From assembly GCA_937967875.1 (NCBI GenBank), contig CALBTQ010000449.1, positions 1 through 12,643 of the forward strand: a DNA stretch of 12,643 nucleotides, written 5' to 3'. Position numbers and translations under genes: made by a program. Shown here piece after piece: positions 1 to 6,896 of the stretch. This DNA comes from an uncultured Pseudomonadota bacterium (GTDB lineage Bacteria; Lernaellota; Lernaellaia; Lernaellales; Lernaellaceae). The notes beneath the pieces are model-generated. The model was not told where the DNA came from. It did not search any database and saw only the letters and a program-made list of their open reading frames with translations. Each line of letters begins with the position of its first letter. Position 1 is the first letter of the stretch.

Positions 1-12
1 GCGCGCGTATGT

Positions 13-120
13 CCGTCATGCCCGCGCAGGCGGGCATCCAGGACCAGCCGATACCTTTCCCGACCTTTTCAAAAACAATGCAACTCTCTCCGTCATTCGG
101 GCCCCCGAGCCGGAATCCAG
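13..120. repeat. Two REP-like palindromic repeats
   Basis: Two related short units sit at 13-41 and 90-120. Both begin CCGTCAT and end ATCCAG, which is the layout of the widespread proteobacterial intergenic repeat with a GTCAT...ATCCAG frame. The first contains a perfect 8-bp stem (ATGCCCGC at 18-25, loop GCAG, GCGGGCAT at 30-37). The second is degenerate: its arms, around ATTCGGGC and GCCGGAAT, pair imperfectly. They are non-coding. Such units usually lie at the ends of transcription units, which fits their place downstream of the minus-strand lipoprotein gene. I cannot tell whether a RAYT-type transposase elsewhere in the genome moves them. Confidence 0.6.
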
Positions 121-157
121 AATCGAAAATACTCCTCCCGACCTTTCATCCGCACAT

Positions 158-185
158 AAAAAAAAGCCCGAGGCGTGGGCCCCGG
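158..185 (-). terminator. Distal copy of the duplicated terminator
   Basis: This is an exact 28-bp copy of 312-339. On the minus strand it reads CCGGGGCCCACG, then CCTCGG, then GC and a run of eight T. It can still fold (CCGGGG with CCTCGG, one mismatch), but it lacks the outer AAAAGCCCGG arm that makes the proximal copy strong. It may be a back-up terminator or a remnant left by a duplication. Confidence 0.45.
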
Positions 186-210
186 ATGCTGCCGGCATTT
201 TTTCTTTTCT

Positions 211-305
211 CCCTCACCCCGGGCTGACGCCCGACCCTCTCCCCAAGGAGAGGGTGGACTGCCCGATCTCCCCTCGCCCCGTGGGAGAGGGGTCGGGGGT
301 GAGGG
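211..305. repeat. GC-rich dyad intergenic element
   Basis: The left arm (211-244, starting CCCTCACCCC) and the right arm (283-305, ending GGGGGTGAGGG) are inverted copies, except for a 10-base insertion GGGCTGACGC in the left arm. Inside lies a perfect 9-bp hairpin, ACCCTCTCC at 234-242 with GGAGAGGGT at 247-255. Elements of this type (CCCTCACCCC...CCCTCTCCC) occur between genes in many bacteria, and they give rise to spurious short reading frames in both directions. The element lies between the two copies of the 28-bp terminator repeat. I see no protein-coding content. Confidence 0.6.
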
Positions 306-311
306 CTGCCG

Positions 312-345
312 AAAAAAAAGCCCGAGGCGTGGGCCCCGGGCTTTT
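312..345 (-). terminator. Rho-independent terminator of the lipoprotein gene
   Basis: On the minus strand the sequence is AAAAGCCCG, then a loop region GGGCCCACGCCT, then CGGGCTTTT running into a total of eight T. It starts about 20 bases past the stop of the 364-1800 gene. The A-run on one side and T-run on the other would let it act in both directions. Confidence 0.8.
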
Positions 346-363
346 CACTCACAGGATTACGGT

Positions 364-1800
364 CTAGCGGAATTCGATGTAGTCGATCGCCGCCACCGAG
401 TCGTAAATCGCGTCGGCCACGTCGCTGATGGTCATCAGGATGGTGATCGTGGTCGCGCCTTCGGGCAGAGCGTACACGGCTTCGGAGCCGGTCACGTTCA
501 GATCGTCGTCTTCACCGCGGGGCGAGCTGCCGCCTTCCCACACCAGGTGGCCGTCCAACTGGTTGGCCGGGGTGTTGTACTGCGCGTCGGGGCTCGTGCC
601 GATGAAGCCGATGTCGGTGTTGGTCAGGTCTTCCCAGTTGTTCTCGCCGTTGATCGTGCGGTGCACGATGTAACCGGTGTCGCCCTGGACCTGCATGGTG
701 AAGATGTCGTTGTAGGGCGAGCCGACCCACTCGGCGTATTCCTGGCTCAGGAAGTCGTAGCCGACGGCCACTTCGCTGTAGCCGGAAACGTTGAAGGTCC
801 GCATCACGGTGCAGGCCTGCACGCTGCCGGTCGGGCTGCCGGTCGAGATGTAGGCGAAGCTGCCGGTCGCGTCGGTGCCGCCCGGGAACAATTCGCCGTA
901 GGCGTCCGGATCGTCGTTGACGATCGTGAAGCAGTCGCCGGTGTTGCCCCAGTTGCCGATCGCGTCGTCGAACTCGAAGCGTTCGCCGTTGCCGGTGGTG
1001 CCGTTGCCCGGCTGATCGTCCGCCAGGTCGGTTTCACCCACGGCCACCACGTTGGTGTCGTCGCTGCCGAACGGATCGTTGGGCGGCTCGCTGCCCGGAT
1101 CCTTCGGGTTCTCTTCCTCTTCCGTGTCGGTCACCGGACCGGCGTCGGAACCGGCGCAGTCGCCGGCGTCGAAGTTGACCATCGCGGGTTTGTCGTCGAG
1201 GCTGGGCAGCGCCCAGGAGCCGTCGACCGCGAAGGTGAAGAACGGACCGTCGGAAGCGGTCACCAGGATGTCGTCAGCCGACGGCGTGCTGCCGTCGCAG
1301 TCGGTGACCGAACCGGTGATGTAGCCGACCGGCTTGCCGCTGAAGTACGCGGCGTACCAGCCCGCGCCGGACGAACCGATCGACGGGCCCAGCTTTTCCA
1401 GCGTCTCGCCGTCCAGCTTGATCTTGCCGTCGTCGAGCAAGAGCTTATTGGCGTAACGCAGGCCGTTGCCCGCGCCGTTGGGCAGCGATTCGGCCTTGGC
1501 GAACACCACCTGGTATTCGATCTCGTCCAGGTCGAGTACATCTTCTAACATGGAGACGTCGACCGAGAAGGTCTGGTCGATGGCTTCCACTTCATCCTCG
1601 CCCAAATCCACCGCAAACAGGAAGTACCAGTTGCCCGGCGTATCCACGCCCGAGATGTCCTCGAATTCGTCTTCGCTCAACTCCCAATCGTATCCGGTCG
1701 CTTCTTCGAGCGCATCTTCCGCCGCCTCTTCGCAGCCGGCCAGCCAGAACATCGCCAGCACGACCGTCAGCAACGAAATAAAACGCATGGTTCGATTCAT
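364..1800 (-). CDS. Lipoprotein with choice-of-anchor L-like domain
   Basis: A 478-residue exported lipoprotein. The signal peptide (residues 1-22) ends in the lipobox LAGC, so Cys23 is the lipidated residue. Residues 24-110 are acidic. Residues about 160-215 (GYITGSVTDCDG onward) look like a carboxypeptidase-regulatory-like beta-sandwich. A low-complexity acidic Pro/Gly linker follows at about 220-275. The C-terminal domain (about 275-478) contains SQEYAEWVGSPYNDIF at 352-367 and ends with a D-x-x-D-S-x-x-x-I-D-Y-I motif, as in choice-of-anchor L and related adhesion domains of surface proteins. The start is fixed by GGGAGG at 1807-1812, six bases ahead of the ATG. The gene stands alone between its own promoter and a strong terminator. 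A role in surface binding is an inference. No catalytic motif is visible. Confidence 0.88.
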   Translation of the reverse strand: MNRTMRFISLLTVVLAMFWLAGCEEAAEDALEEATGYDWELSEDEFEDISGVDTPGNWYFLFAVDLGEDEVEAIDQTFSVDVSMLEDVLDLDEIEYQVVFAKAESLPNGAGNGLRYANKLLLDDGKIKLDGETLEKLGPSIGSSGAGWYAAYFSGKPVGYITGSVTDCDGSTPSADDILVTASDGPFFTFAVDGSWALPSLDDKPAMVNFDAGDCAGSDAGPVTDTEEEENPKDPGSEPPNDPFGSDDTNVVAVGETDLADDQPGNGTTGNGERFEFDDAIGNWGNTGDCFTIVNDDPDAYGELFPGGTDATGSFAYISTGSPTGSVQACTVMRTFNVSGYSEVAVGYDFLSQEYAEWVGSPYNDIFTMQVQGDTGYIVHRTINGENNWEDLTNTDIGFIGTSPDAQYNTPANQLDGHLVWEGGSSPRGEDDDLNVTGSEAVYALPEGATTITILMTISDVADAIYDSVAAIDYIEFR

Positions 1801-1871
1801 ACTAAACCTCCCTTAGTAGGATTCAAGATCTTGGAAAATCATTTTCTGGCAAAGAACAAACGTCGCTATAG

Positions 1872-1901
1872 TTCATAGCAAAGTTTGAGGCTGAGTGTCA
1901 A
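1872..1901 (-). promoter_or_regulatory. Sigma-70-type promoter for the 364-1800 lipoprotein
   Basis: On the minus strand there is a perfect -35 TTGACA (1896-1901), an 18-base spacer, and a -10 TATGAA (1872-1877). Transcription would start near 1865 and give a leader of about 65 bases. A small inverted repeat, GCTAT-agttc-ATAGC (1865-1879), overlaps the -10 and could bind a regulator. The -35 begins ten bases past the stop of the upstream 63-residue gene, so the lipoprotein has its own promoter. Confidence 0.55.
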
Positions 1902-1910
1902 AGGATTAGA

Positions 1911-2102
1911 CTAGGTGGTCAAGACGTCGCTGAGGCAGACCAGGTCCGGTTCGACCTGGGACATGACCGTTTCCGGCAACTGATGCGTGTCCGCTTCCAG
2001 TTGCGGCCGGTCGTCGGAAGTGGAGAAATAGACAATCGATCCGATCAATAATCCGAACACCAACAACATGGTGATCAAGCTGCGAATATAGAGTGTTTTC
2101 AT
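1911..2102 (-). CDS. Small single-pass membrane protein, unknown function
   Basis: Sixty-three residues. After a short basic N-terminus (MKTLYIRS), a hydrophobic helix spans about residues 8-27. The remaining 36 residues are acidic and polar, lie presumably in the periplasm, and contain one Cys (56). There is no lipobox. The ATG is preceded by AAGGTAGGT (2111-2119) at a spacing of eight bases, a reasonable ribosome site. I do not recognise the family. The gene is monocistronic in appearance and has a palindromic operator-like site about 100 bases upstream. Small single-helix membrane proteins are often regulators or stress-induced inhibitors, but nothing in this sequence proves such a role. 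Confidence 0.7.
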   Translation of the reverse strand: MKTLYIRSLITMLLVFGLLIGSIVYFSTSDDRPQLEADTHQLPETVMSQVEPDLVCLSDVLTT

Positions 2103-2200
2103 TCCAATTTACCTACCTTGGCCTGCTCAGTTCTTACCCCTGGTTGTGGTATCGGCCATTTTTGATGAAGCTAAAGAACTTTTTGATTTTCCAGCACTTA

Positions 2201-2216
2201 TTGAACATTTGTTCAA
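2201..2216. promoter_or_regulatory. Perfect 16-bp palindrome, LexA-box-like (GAAC-N4-GTTC)
   Basis: TTGAACATTTGTTCAA is a perfect inverted repeat (7-bp arms, 2-base centre). It contains GAAC-N4-GTTC, the core of the LexA/SOS box known from Firmicutes and Actinobacteria. It lies on the predicted start of transcription of the small membrane protein gene, where a repressor would act. LexA box types differ between phyla, so assignment to LexA is only a hypothesis. Confidence 0.5.
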
Positions 2217-2218
2217 AA

Positions 2219-2247
2219 TAAATATTAGAAGTATGGGCCAATTTCAA
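2219..2247 (-). promoter_or_regulatory. Possible promoter of the 63-residue membrane protein
   Basis: On the minus strand there is a -35 TTGAAA (2242-2247), 17 bases, and a weak -10 TATTTA (2219-2224). This would place the start of transcription near 2212, inside the 16-bp palindrome. The -10 matches the consensus at only three positions, so the call rests mainly on position. Confidence 0.35.
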
Positions 2248-2280
2248 ACGTAAATTTCTTGCTTCGATCCCACTTTTCGG

Positions 2281-3828
2281 TCAGGGAGCCATGGAGGTAA
2301 ACGGATTTTTTTCTCCATCGACCACCGCCAGGTGGATATGGTTGCGCCGGAAAAGAATGATCACCTTCCGCCCCGGAATCTCCCGCAGGCCGCGGTCGAG
2401 TTCCTCGAATTTGTAATACCGGAATTCTTCAAGTTTTTGCCCATAGATGTATTCGAAAACCTTCGCGCCGCCCAACACATACACCCCTTCCATGTAGTAG
2501 ATCGAGTACAGCGGCGCCGGTCCCCGGCTGCGATTGACCGCCAGAATCTTGCGCGAAGCCAGTTCGGGCATTTGTTGTTTTATTTCGTCGACCAGGCGTT
2601 CGGTCAACAGGCCGTTGTCGCGCAGGCGGTGCATTTTGTGCTGGACCGAATAGCAATTCGAAAAAATCATCACAGCCGAGAAGATCAACAACGCAGCGAA
2701 AAGTATGGGCTTTTTCCGATCCCACAAAATGTGGAACACGCCGATCAGCCCCGCGCCCAGCAGAATTGCAAAAAAGACGTTCGGCTTGTAGACGTACAAT
2801 TCGCTGATTTTCGCCATCAACACGTCGGGCAACATCACCGCGAACATCAGCGCCAGCAACAAGACAACCTGCCGCCGCCCCTGCTCCTGGTTGCGCCAGC
2901 GCCAATAAGCCCCGATCCCGAACACCGCGGCGGTCACCAGCAGCGACGCTCCCCAAACGGTCAGAAAAGCGGCATCGTTCATCCGCAACACGATCACGCT
3001 GCTGCCGACCGGCGTAAATAAACCCAGCAGGAAAAGCATCGTGTTCACGATCACGTTCAGGCCCGGCCACAGGTCATAGCGCCCCGCCTTGCCCCAGCCC
3101 GGCCCGCTCACGCCCGCGTTGAAGCGTAGCGCGAAATAGACGATCAACACGGCCGCGAACGGCCAGCACAGCCGCACCAGCGCGCGCAATCGCTCGCCGC
3201 GCCCGTACCGCCGCACCTCGTCGCCTATCAGAAAAACCAGCGCCGGCACGTAGCTGATGCCCGAGTCCTTCCACAACAGTGCACCCATCAGCAACAACGC
3301 GCCGGCGATCGCCGCCGGCTGCCCCAGCGGCCGGTCGTCCTCCTTGCGCAGCAGCAAGCCCAGGGCGATCATTCCGAACAACGTGGAGTAGATCTGGTTG
3401 GCCGCATCGTTGGACAGCACCGCCATCGCATTGGTATGGCTCAGGCCGAAATACAGCGCCGCGGCGAACGCCGAACGGAACCCGAAGCGGAACCGCCGCG
3501 CGAACCAGTACACGGCCACAACCATCAACAGGTGAGCCAGGATCGTCGCCACGCGATAGGGGATGGGATTGAAACCGGTGAGCCACACGTTGAAACGGAT
3601 CAACAAATGCTCGAAGGGCCGATAAAACTCCGGGTTGTAATTGTGGCCGAACAGTCGCCACCAGGGTTGCTTGATCGTCGAGAGCACCTTGCTCCAGGCG
3701 ATGTAATCGTCGGCGAACAACAGCAGATCGAGGCTGGGCAGGTAGATCGCCAGCACGGCGCTGACCGCCAGCAACAGGTACGCCGGCCCCTGCCACCGCA
3801 GCGATACACGGGGCGAATTTATCGGCAC
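2281..3828 (-). CDS. TMTC/GT-C-like polytopic membrane glycosyltransferase
   Basis: A multi-pass membrane protein of 515 residues from a GTG start. After the first membrane helix comes the acidic pair of GT-C enzymes (FADDY, Asp40-Asp41). Then follow Y-R-P-F (Arg70-Pro71), NVWLTGFNPIPYRV, AHLL, and a loop with LSHTNAMAVLSND. This order (DD, YRP, N-P-x-x-Y-R, H-x-L-L, H-x-x-x-A) resembles TMTC/DUF1736 O-mannosyltransferases. Helices continue to about residue 390, followed by a soluble domain of about 125 residues. No TPRs are present. Such enzymes use polyprenyl-phosphate sugars. Donor and acceptor here are unknown. I chose GTG because GGAG precedes it by seven bases and the first helix follows soon after. 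The in-frame ATG at 3909 lacks a ribosome site, and the extra 27 residues would overlap DnaA boxes. Confidence 0.82.
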   Translation of the reverse strand: MPINSPRVSLRWQGPAYLLLAVSAVLAIYLPSLDLLLFADDYIAWSKVLSTIKQPWWRLFGHNYNPEFYRPFEHLLIRFNVWLTGFNPIPYRVATILAHLLMVVAVYWFARRFRFGFRSAFAAALYFGLSHTNAMAVLSNDAANQIYSTLFGMIALGLLLRKEDDRPLGQPAAIAGALLLMGALLWKDSGISYVPALVFLIGDEVRRYGRGERLRALVRLCWPFAAVLIVYFALRFNAGVSGPGWGKAGRYDLWPGLNVIVNTMLFLLGLFTPVGSSVIVLRMNDAAFLTVWGASLLVTAAVFGIGAYWRWRNQEQGRRQVVLLLALMFAVMLPDVLMAKISELYVYKPNVFFAILLGAGLIGVFHILWDRKKPILFAALLIFSAVMIFSNCYSVQHKMHRLRDNGLLTERLVDEIKQQMPELASRKILAVNRSRGPAPLYSIYYMEGVYVLGGAKVFEYIYGQKLEEFRYYKFEELDRGLREIPGRKVIILFRRNHIHLAVVDGEKNPFTSMAP

Positions 3829-4253
3829 GAATCGGCTCCGCGCCCGGGGATGGCAACGTTCGCAACCGTCAGCGTCGAGCCCTCCTGTGGATAAGTCTGT
3901 GGAAAACATAAACGATCATCATCAAACTCCGAAGCGCGGCCAAATGCAAGATGCAATTACCCCCTAAAAACCGTGGAAATCGCCGTATTGCGACGACTAA
4001 CAAAAAGATAATCCCTTTGATATTAATAGGTTATAAAAGTTATTGACCGTCGACGACCGCCAATTGAAAAGACAATTGAGAAAAATTCTCACTCAAATTG
4101 AAAAAACGCTTGTCCCGGGCCATGTTGCGCATTTGTGCACAACTTATCCACAAGTCCCGGCAAAATAAAATCCTTCGGATTTACCGTTTGTTTTTTTACA
4201 TTTGAGTGATTTAAAGGAAAATTGCCGCCTTCCGGATCGACCCCTCCACCGGA
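3829..4253. other. AT-rich intergenic region with DnaA boxes; origin-like
   Basis: No gene is seen here. Two exact DnaA boxes (TTATCCACA) occur, on the minus strand at 3886-3894 and on the plus strand at 4144-4152. Each has a neighbour one helical turn away: TTTTCCACA (3898-3906, minus) and the two-mismatch TTGTGCACA (4133-4141, plus). Between them is an AT-rich block (about 3998-4046), then AATTGA repeated at 4062, 4074 and 4096. A 10-bp inverted repeat (TCACTCAAAT at 4089-4098, ATTTGAGTGA at 4200-4209) is also present. This is the layout of a replication origin or DnaA-titration site. Against an origin: dnaA, dnaN, gidA, parA and rpmH are not nearby, and gene direction does not switch here. 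Confidence 0.5.
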
Positions 4254-6263
4254 TCAAGGCAGCGAAAACAAATCCAAAACGACCCATGAATCTTCGCGCT
4301 TTAAGGGATAGGGAGAATTGGGCCTCAACCGATCTCTTTTATTGTTTTCCAACGCAATGCGAACCTTGATGTTTTTGTCCGCCTGCCGCAAAAGAAAAGA
4401 AATTCCTTTCCCCACGATTCGCTCGCCCTTATCCAATGCAAACGCCTCTTTATGGAAAATCCGGCCCTCTTTGTAGATTTCCAAGTGGAAAGAGCACGGG
4501 AAATCCCCCGCGGGCGCCTGTTCCGCCAAGCGGAAAACAAACCCGATCGAGTCGATAAATCCCGGTTCCCGCACGACGGTCCTCGTTCTCATCAAGGCCA
4601 GACTTTCGCCGAAGGCGATCAGCGGAGAGCGTTCGACGGTATGGATCCGCAGCGGCTCCGCCATCGCACAATGGGTTTGCGCCGCGGTCGTCAGTTCAAC
4701 TTCTCTGACCGGATTATCTTCCTCGTAGAAAAGCACCGAGCCGCGCACCTTCAGCCCGTCGGGGGTGAACACAAACGAATAGACGTTGTTCATATCGCCG
4801 TTCAAGCGCTCTTCCACGCCTCGGGTGATCGTCGAAATGCCCTTCCAATTGCCGAATTGTGCGGGGTAACGCGTCTTGAGCAGATTGTTCAACGACCATT
4901 CGTCGACGAAGGTGCTGACGCGGCCGAAGTGGCTTTGCAATCCTTCGACATAGATGGCCGCGTCTTCCCCGACGACGTCGGGCAGGCAGCCGGAAAGGTC
5001 CCCGGCGACCTGCGTTTGATACTCCCAACTTTTTTTGTACTGCCGGCCTTCTCCGATCGTCGCCGTTCCTGCCAGGGCGGCCACCGTAACGATCAAGGCC
5101 GTCACCGCGATCGATTTGACCGCGTCGACCTTTTCCCCGGCAACCGCGGCGATCGCCGCCGCAAGGAAAATGGCGATTCCCGTCAGCGGATGAACCATGT
5201 GCCGGTAATGGATGACCAGCGACTCGCCGCGCAGAGCGAACGGCGTCACGCCCGCGATGAAAATGAACAAGCCGACGGCCATGAGCCACAGGTTGCGTTC
5301 CTTGCCGTTTTGCGGAGGGGCGGTCTTCGCTTCGCGCCTTCCGGCGACAAACGCACTCCAGCCCAACAAAAACCACGCCGACAAACCGGCGATCGATAAA
5401 ACCGGTTTGTGCAACAGTTCGCGAAATCCGTTCTTGGCCAACTGAACATATTCGCCGCCGTTCAATCCCAAAAACAGAATGCCGAAGGATCGACGCCAGG
5501 TATCGAGCAGCCGTCGCGTGAAATCGGTCGCAACATTCAATTCATACCGGCTGACCAGACTCAACCTCGTGAAATTCGCCAAGGCCAGATACGCCGCGAC
5601 AACCAGCATGAAGGGGATCATGACCGTCAGGGATCGTTTGATCTCCCGGCGCTCCAGGTAATAAACGGCGCCGTATACCGGCGCAAAAACGAACACCTGT
5701 TCGACGCATCCGGCGGCCAGAAAGAAAAAAAACACCGAAAGGAAAAGATGCAATCCGCGCTTTTTCTCTGCAAACGAGGTGATCGACAACAGCGACGCGG
5801 TAATGAAAACCGTCGCCATCAGTTTGCCGAGATTGTTCGGCCAATAGACCAGGATATTGATGCCCGGGTGCAGGGCCGGCAACATCGTACCGAAAAGCGT
5901 ACCCAGCGAGGAACGGGTCCAGCGCAACAGCAGCAAACCGAAAAGAAAAACACTCAGCAAATGCGCCAAGAGGCAGACCGCGTGCATCGCCGCCCAGTTA
6001 TCGAACAACAGATGATAAAAAGGCGCGAGAATCAGCCATTGAATCGGTCGCGGATGATGCTCGAAGACTTCCCAGGTGAATAATTTGACGATCCCCTGTT
6101 CGCGATCCATGATTCCGGTGGACAGATCGTCGGAGTATCCTCCCATTTCCGTGGAATAAAAGCCGTAGCACACTGCGGTCAGTATCAACAGGAATCCGAG
6201 GGAGACCAATGTCGCCTTTGCCTTCGCCCCGGGACGGGCAACAACCGTCATATCATCCATCAT
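4254..6263 (-). CDS. GT-C-like polytopic membrane glycosyltransferase
   Basis: A protein of 669 residues. A first membrane helix (about 17-37) is followed by GGYSDDL (Asp45-Asp46), then H-H-P-R-P (Arg72-Pro73), H-L-L, and LPALHPGINILVYWPNN (about 128-144). This resembles the DD / RP / HP-x-x-x-x-x-W motif series of TMTC- and PMT-type GT-C transferases. Around ten further helices run to about residue 405. A soluble C-terminal part of about 260 residues, rich in predicted beta strands, may recognise the acceptor. The frame is open further upstream, but that stretch is the antisense-free overlap with the PAP2 gene. The true start is the ATG at 6261-6263, whose ATGA overlaps the PAP2 stop, with AGAG just ahead, so the two genes are translationally coupled. 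Two further in-frame ATGs lie within the next five codons. Sugar and acceptor are unknown. Confidence 0.82.
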   Translation of the reverse strand: MMDDMTVVARPGAKAKATLVSLGFLLILTAVCYGFYSTEMGGYSDDLSTGIMDREQGIVKLFTWEVFEHHPRPIQWLILAPFYHLLFDNWAAMHAVCLLAHLLSVFLFGLLLLRWTRSSLGTLFGTMLPALHPGINILVYWPNNLGKLMATVFITASLLSITSFAEKKRGLHLFLSVFFFFLAAGCVEQVFVFAPVYGAVYYLERREIKRSLTVMIPFMLVVAAYLALANFTRLSLVSRYELNVATDFTRRLLDTWRRSFGILFLGLNGGEYVQLAKNGFRELLHKPVLSIAGLSAWFLLGWSAFVAGRREAKTAPPQNGKERNLWLMAVGLFIFIAGVTPFALRGESLVIHYRHMVHPLTGIAIFLAAAIAAVAGEKVDAVKSIAVTALIVTVAALAGTATIGEGRQYKKSWEYQTQVAGDLSGCLPDVVGEDAAIYVEGLQSHFGRVSTFVDEWSLNNLLKTRYPAQFGNWKGISTITRGVEERLNGDMNNVYSFVFTPDGLKVRGSVLFYEEDNPVREVELTTAAQTHCAMAEPLRIHTVERSPLIAFGESLALMRTRTVVREPGFIDSIGFVFRLAEQAPAGDFPCSFHLEIYKEGRIFHKEAFALDKGERIVGKGISFLLRQADKNIKVRIALENNKRDRLRPNSPYPLKREDSWVVLDLFSLP

Positions 6264-6841
6264 TGCTTCTCTGACAATCGCCCCTTTTTCTTTTCCGTCC
6301 ACAGACCGACCGCCTGCTGCGTAACCAACCAGGCCGGCAGCGCCACGCCGCAACCCACCGCTGCGCCGACCAGCACGTCCAGCGGATAATGCACGCCGAC
6401 GTACACCCGGCTCCAAGCGACGACAACCGCGATCGCCGCCGCCGGCGCCAGCCATTTGCGGTAATACATGCCGACGACGAACGCGAACGCCGCCATGTTC
6501 GCCGCGTGGTTCGAGGGCATCGACCAACTGCGTTTCACCCCGACCAGCGCCCGCACGCCCTCGAGCGCCACGCACGGCCGGATGCGCGCGATCCACGGTT
6601 TGAGCGCCTGCGCACAAAAGATGTCGGTCGCCGCCACCGCCAGCAGCGCCGTCGCCACGAACAGCCGCGCCCGGCGATCGCCCTTGATCAGCAGGTACAA
6701 CGCCAACGCGCCCAACGGCAGCCACAGCCACCAGGGTTTGTCCAGCGCCACGGCCAGCCAATCGCCCGGGCGGCAGGTCCAACGGCCGTTGATGAGCCGA
6801 AAAAGCGTGACGTCCAATTCGTGCAGCACGCGCGCCCCCAA
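6260..6841 (-). CDS. PAP2-family phosphatase (undecaprenyl-PP phosphatase-like)
   Basis: A protein of 193 residues with all three signature motifs of the PAP2 acid phosphatase superfamily: K81-P-W-I-A-R-I-R88-P, S107-M-P-S-N-H112, and S144-R-V-Y-V-G-V-H151-Y-P-L-D155. Five or six hydrophobic segments surround them. Membrane PAP2 enzymes of this size dephosphorylate lipid phosphates, commonly undecaprenyl diphosphate, on the outer face of the inner membrane. The coupled glycosyltransferase makes a polyprenyl-carrier role plausible here. The start is uncertain. The TTG at 6841 sits in the T-run of the preceding terminator. The GTG at 6829 (residue 5) has GGGGG five bases ahead and may be the real one. 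The gene ends with a 4-bp ATGA overlap with the next gene. Confidence 0.9.
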   Translation of the reverse strand: MGARVLHELDVTLFRLINGRWTCRPGDWLAVALDKPWWLWLPLGALALYLLIKGDRRARLFVATALLAVAATDIFCAQALKPWIARIRPCVALEGVRALVGVKRSWSMPSNHAANMAAFAFVVGMYYRKWLAPAAAIAVVVAWSRVYVGVHYPLDVLVGAAVGCGVALPAWLVTQQAVGLWTEKKKGRLSEKQ

Positions 6842-6878
6842 AAAATTAGGGCACCCCTTCGCAGGGATGCCCCAATTT
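6840..6878 (-). terminator. Strong Rho-independent terminator after the small lipoprotein
   Basis: On the minus strand, AAATTGGGGCATCCCT pairs with AGGGGTGCCCTAATTT: 16 bp with two G-T wobbles. The loop is GCGA, a GNRA-type tetraloop, and T residues follow. It lies about 18 bases past the stop of the 6897-7157 gene and runs right into the start of the PAP2 gene. No room is left between them for a separate promoter. Confidence 0.88.
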
Positions 6879-6896
6879 CATGGAATCATGAATTGC

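Noticed and set aside
146..352. Small minus-strand frame through the GC-rich dyad (PHPRPLSHGARG-type peptide)
   Set aside because: This peptide is the usual spurious translation of the CCCTCACCCC intergenic element, not a gene.
175..1548. Open frame of 457 codons on the plus strand
   Set aside because: It is antisense to the lipoprotein gene. It lacks a ribosome site, starts inside the terminator repeat, and its Val/Gly/Arg-rich composition is typical of the reverse reading of a GC-rich gene.
4211..4253. Possible terminator after the second glycosyltransferase (TCCGG...CCGGA)
   Set aside because: The stem is only five base pairs around a 13-base loop, and no continuous T-run follows on the minus strand.
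6264..6782. 173 extra N-terminal codons of the second glycosyltransferase frame
   Set aside because: They overlap the PAP2 gene in another frame, where all catalytic motifs are in the PAP2 reading. The ATGA junction gives the proper start.
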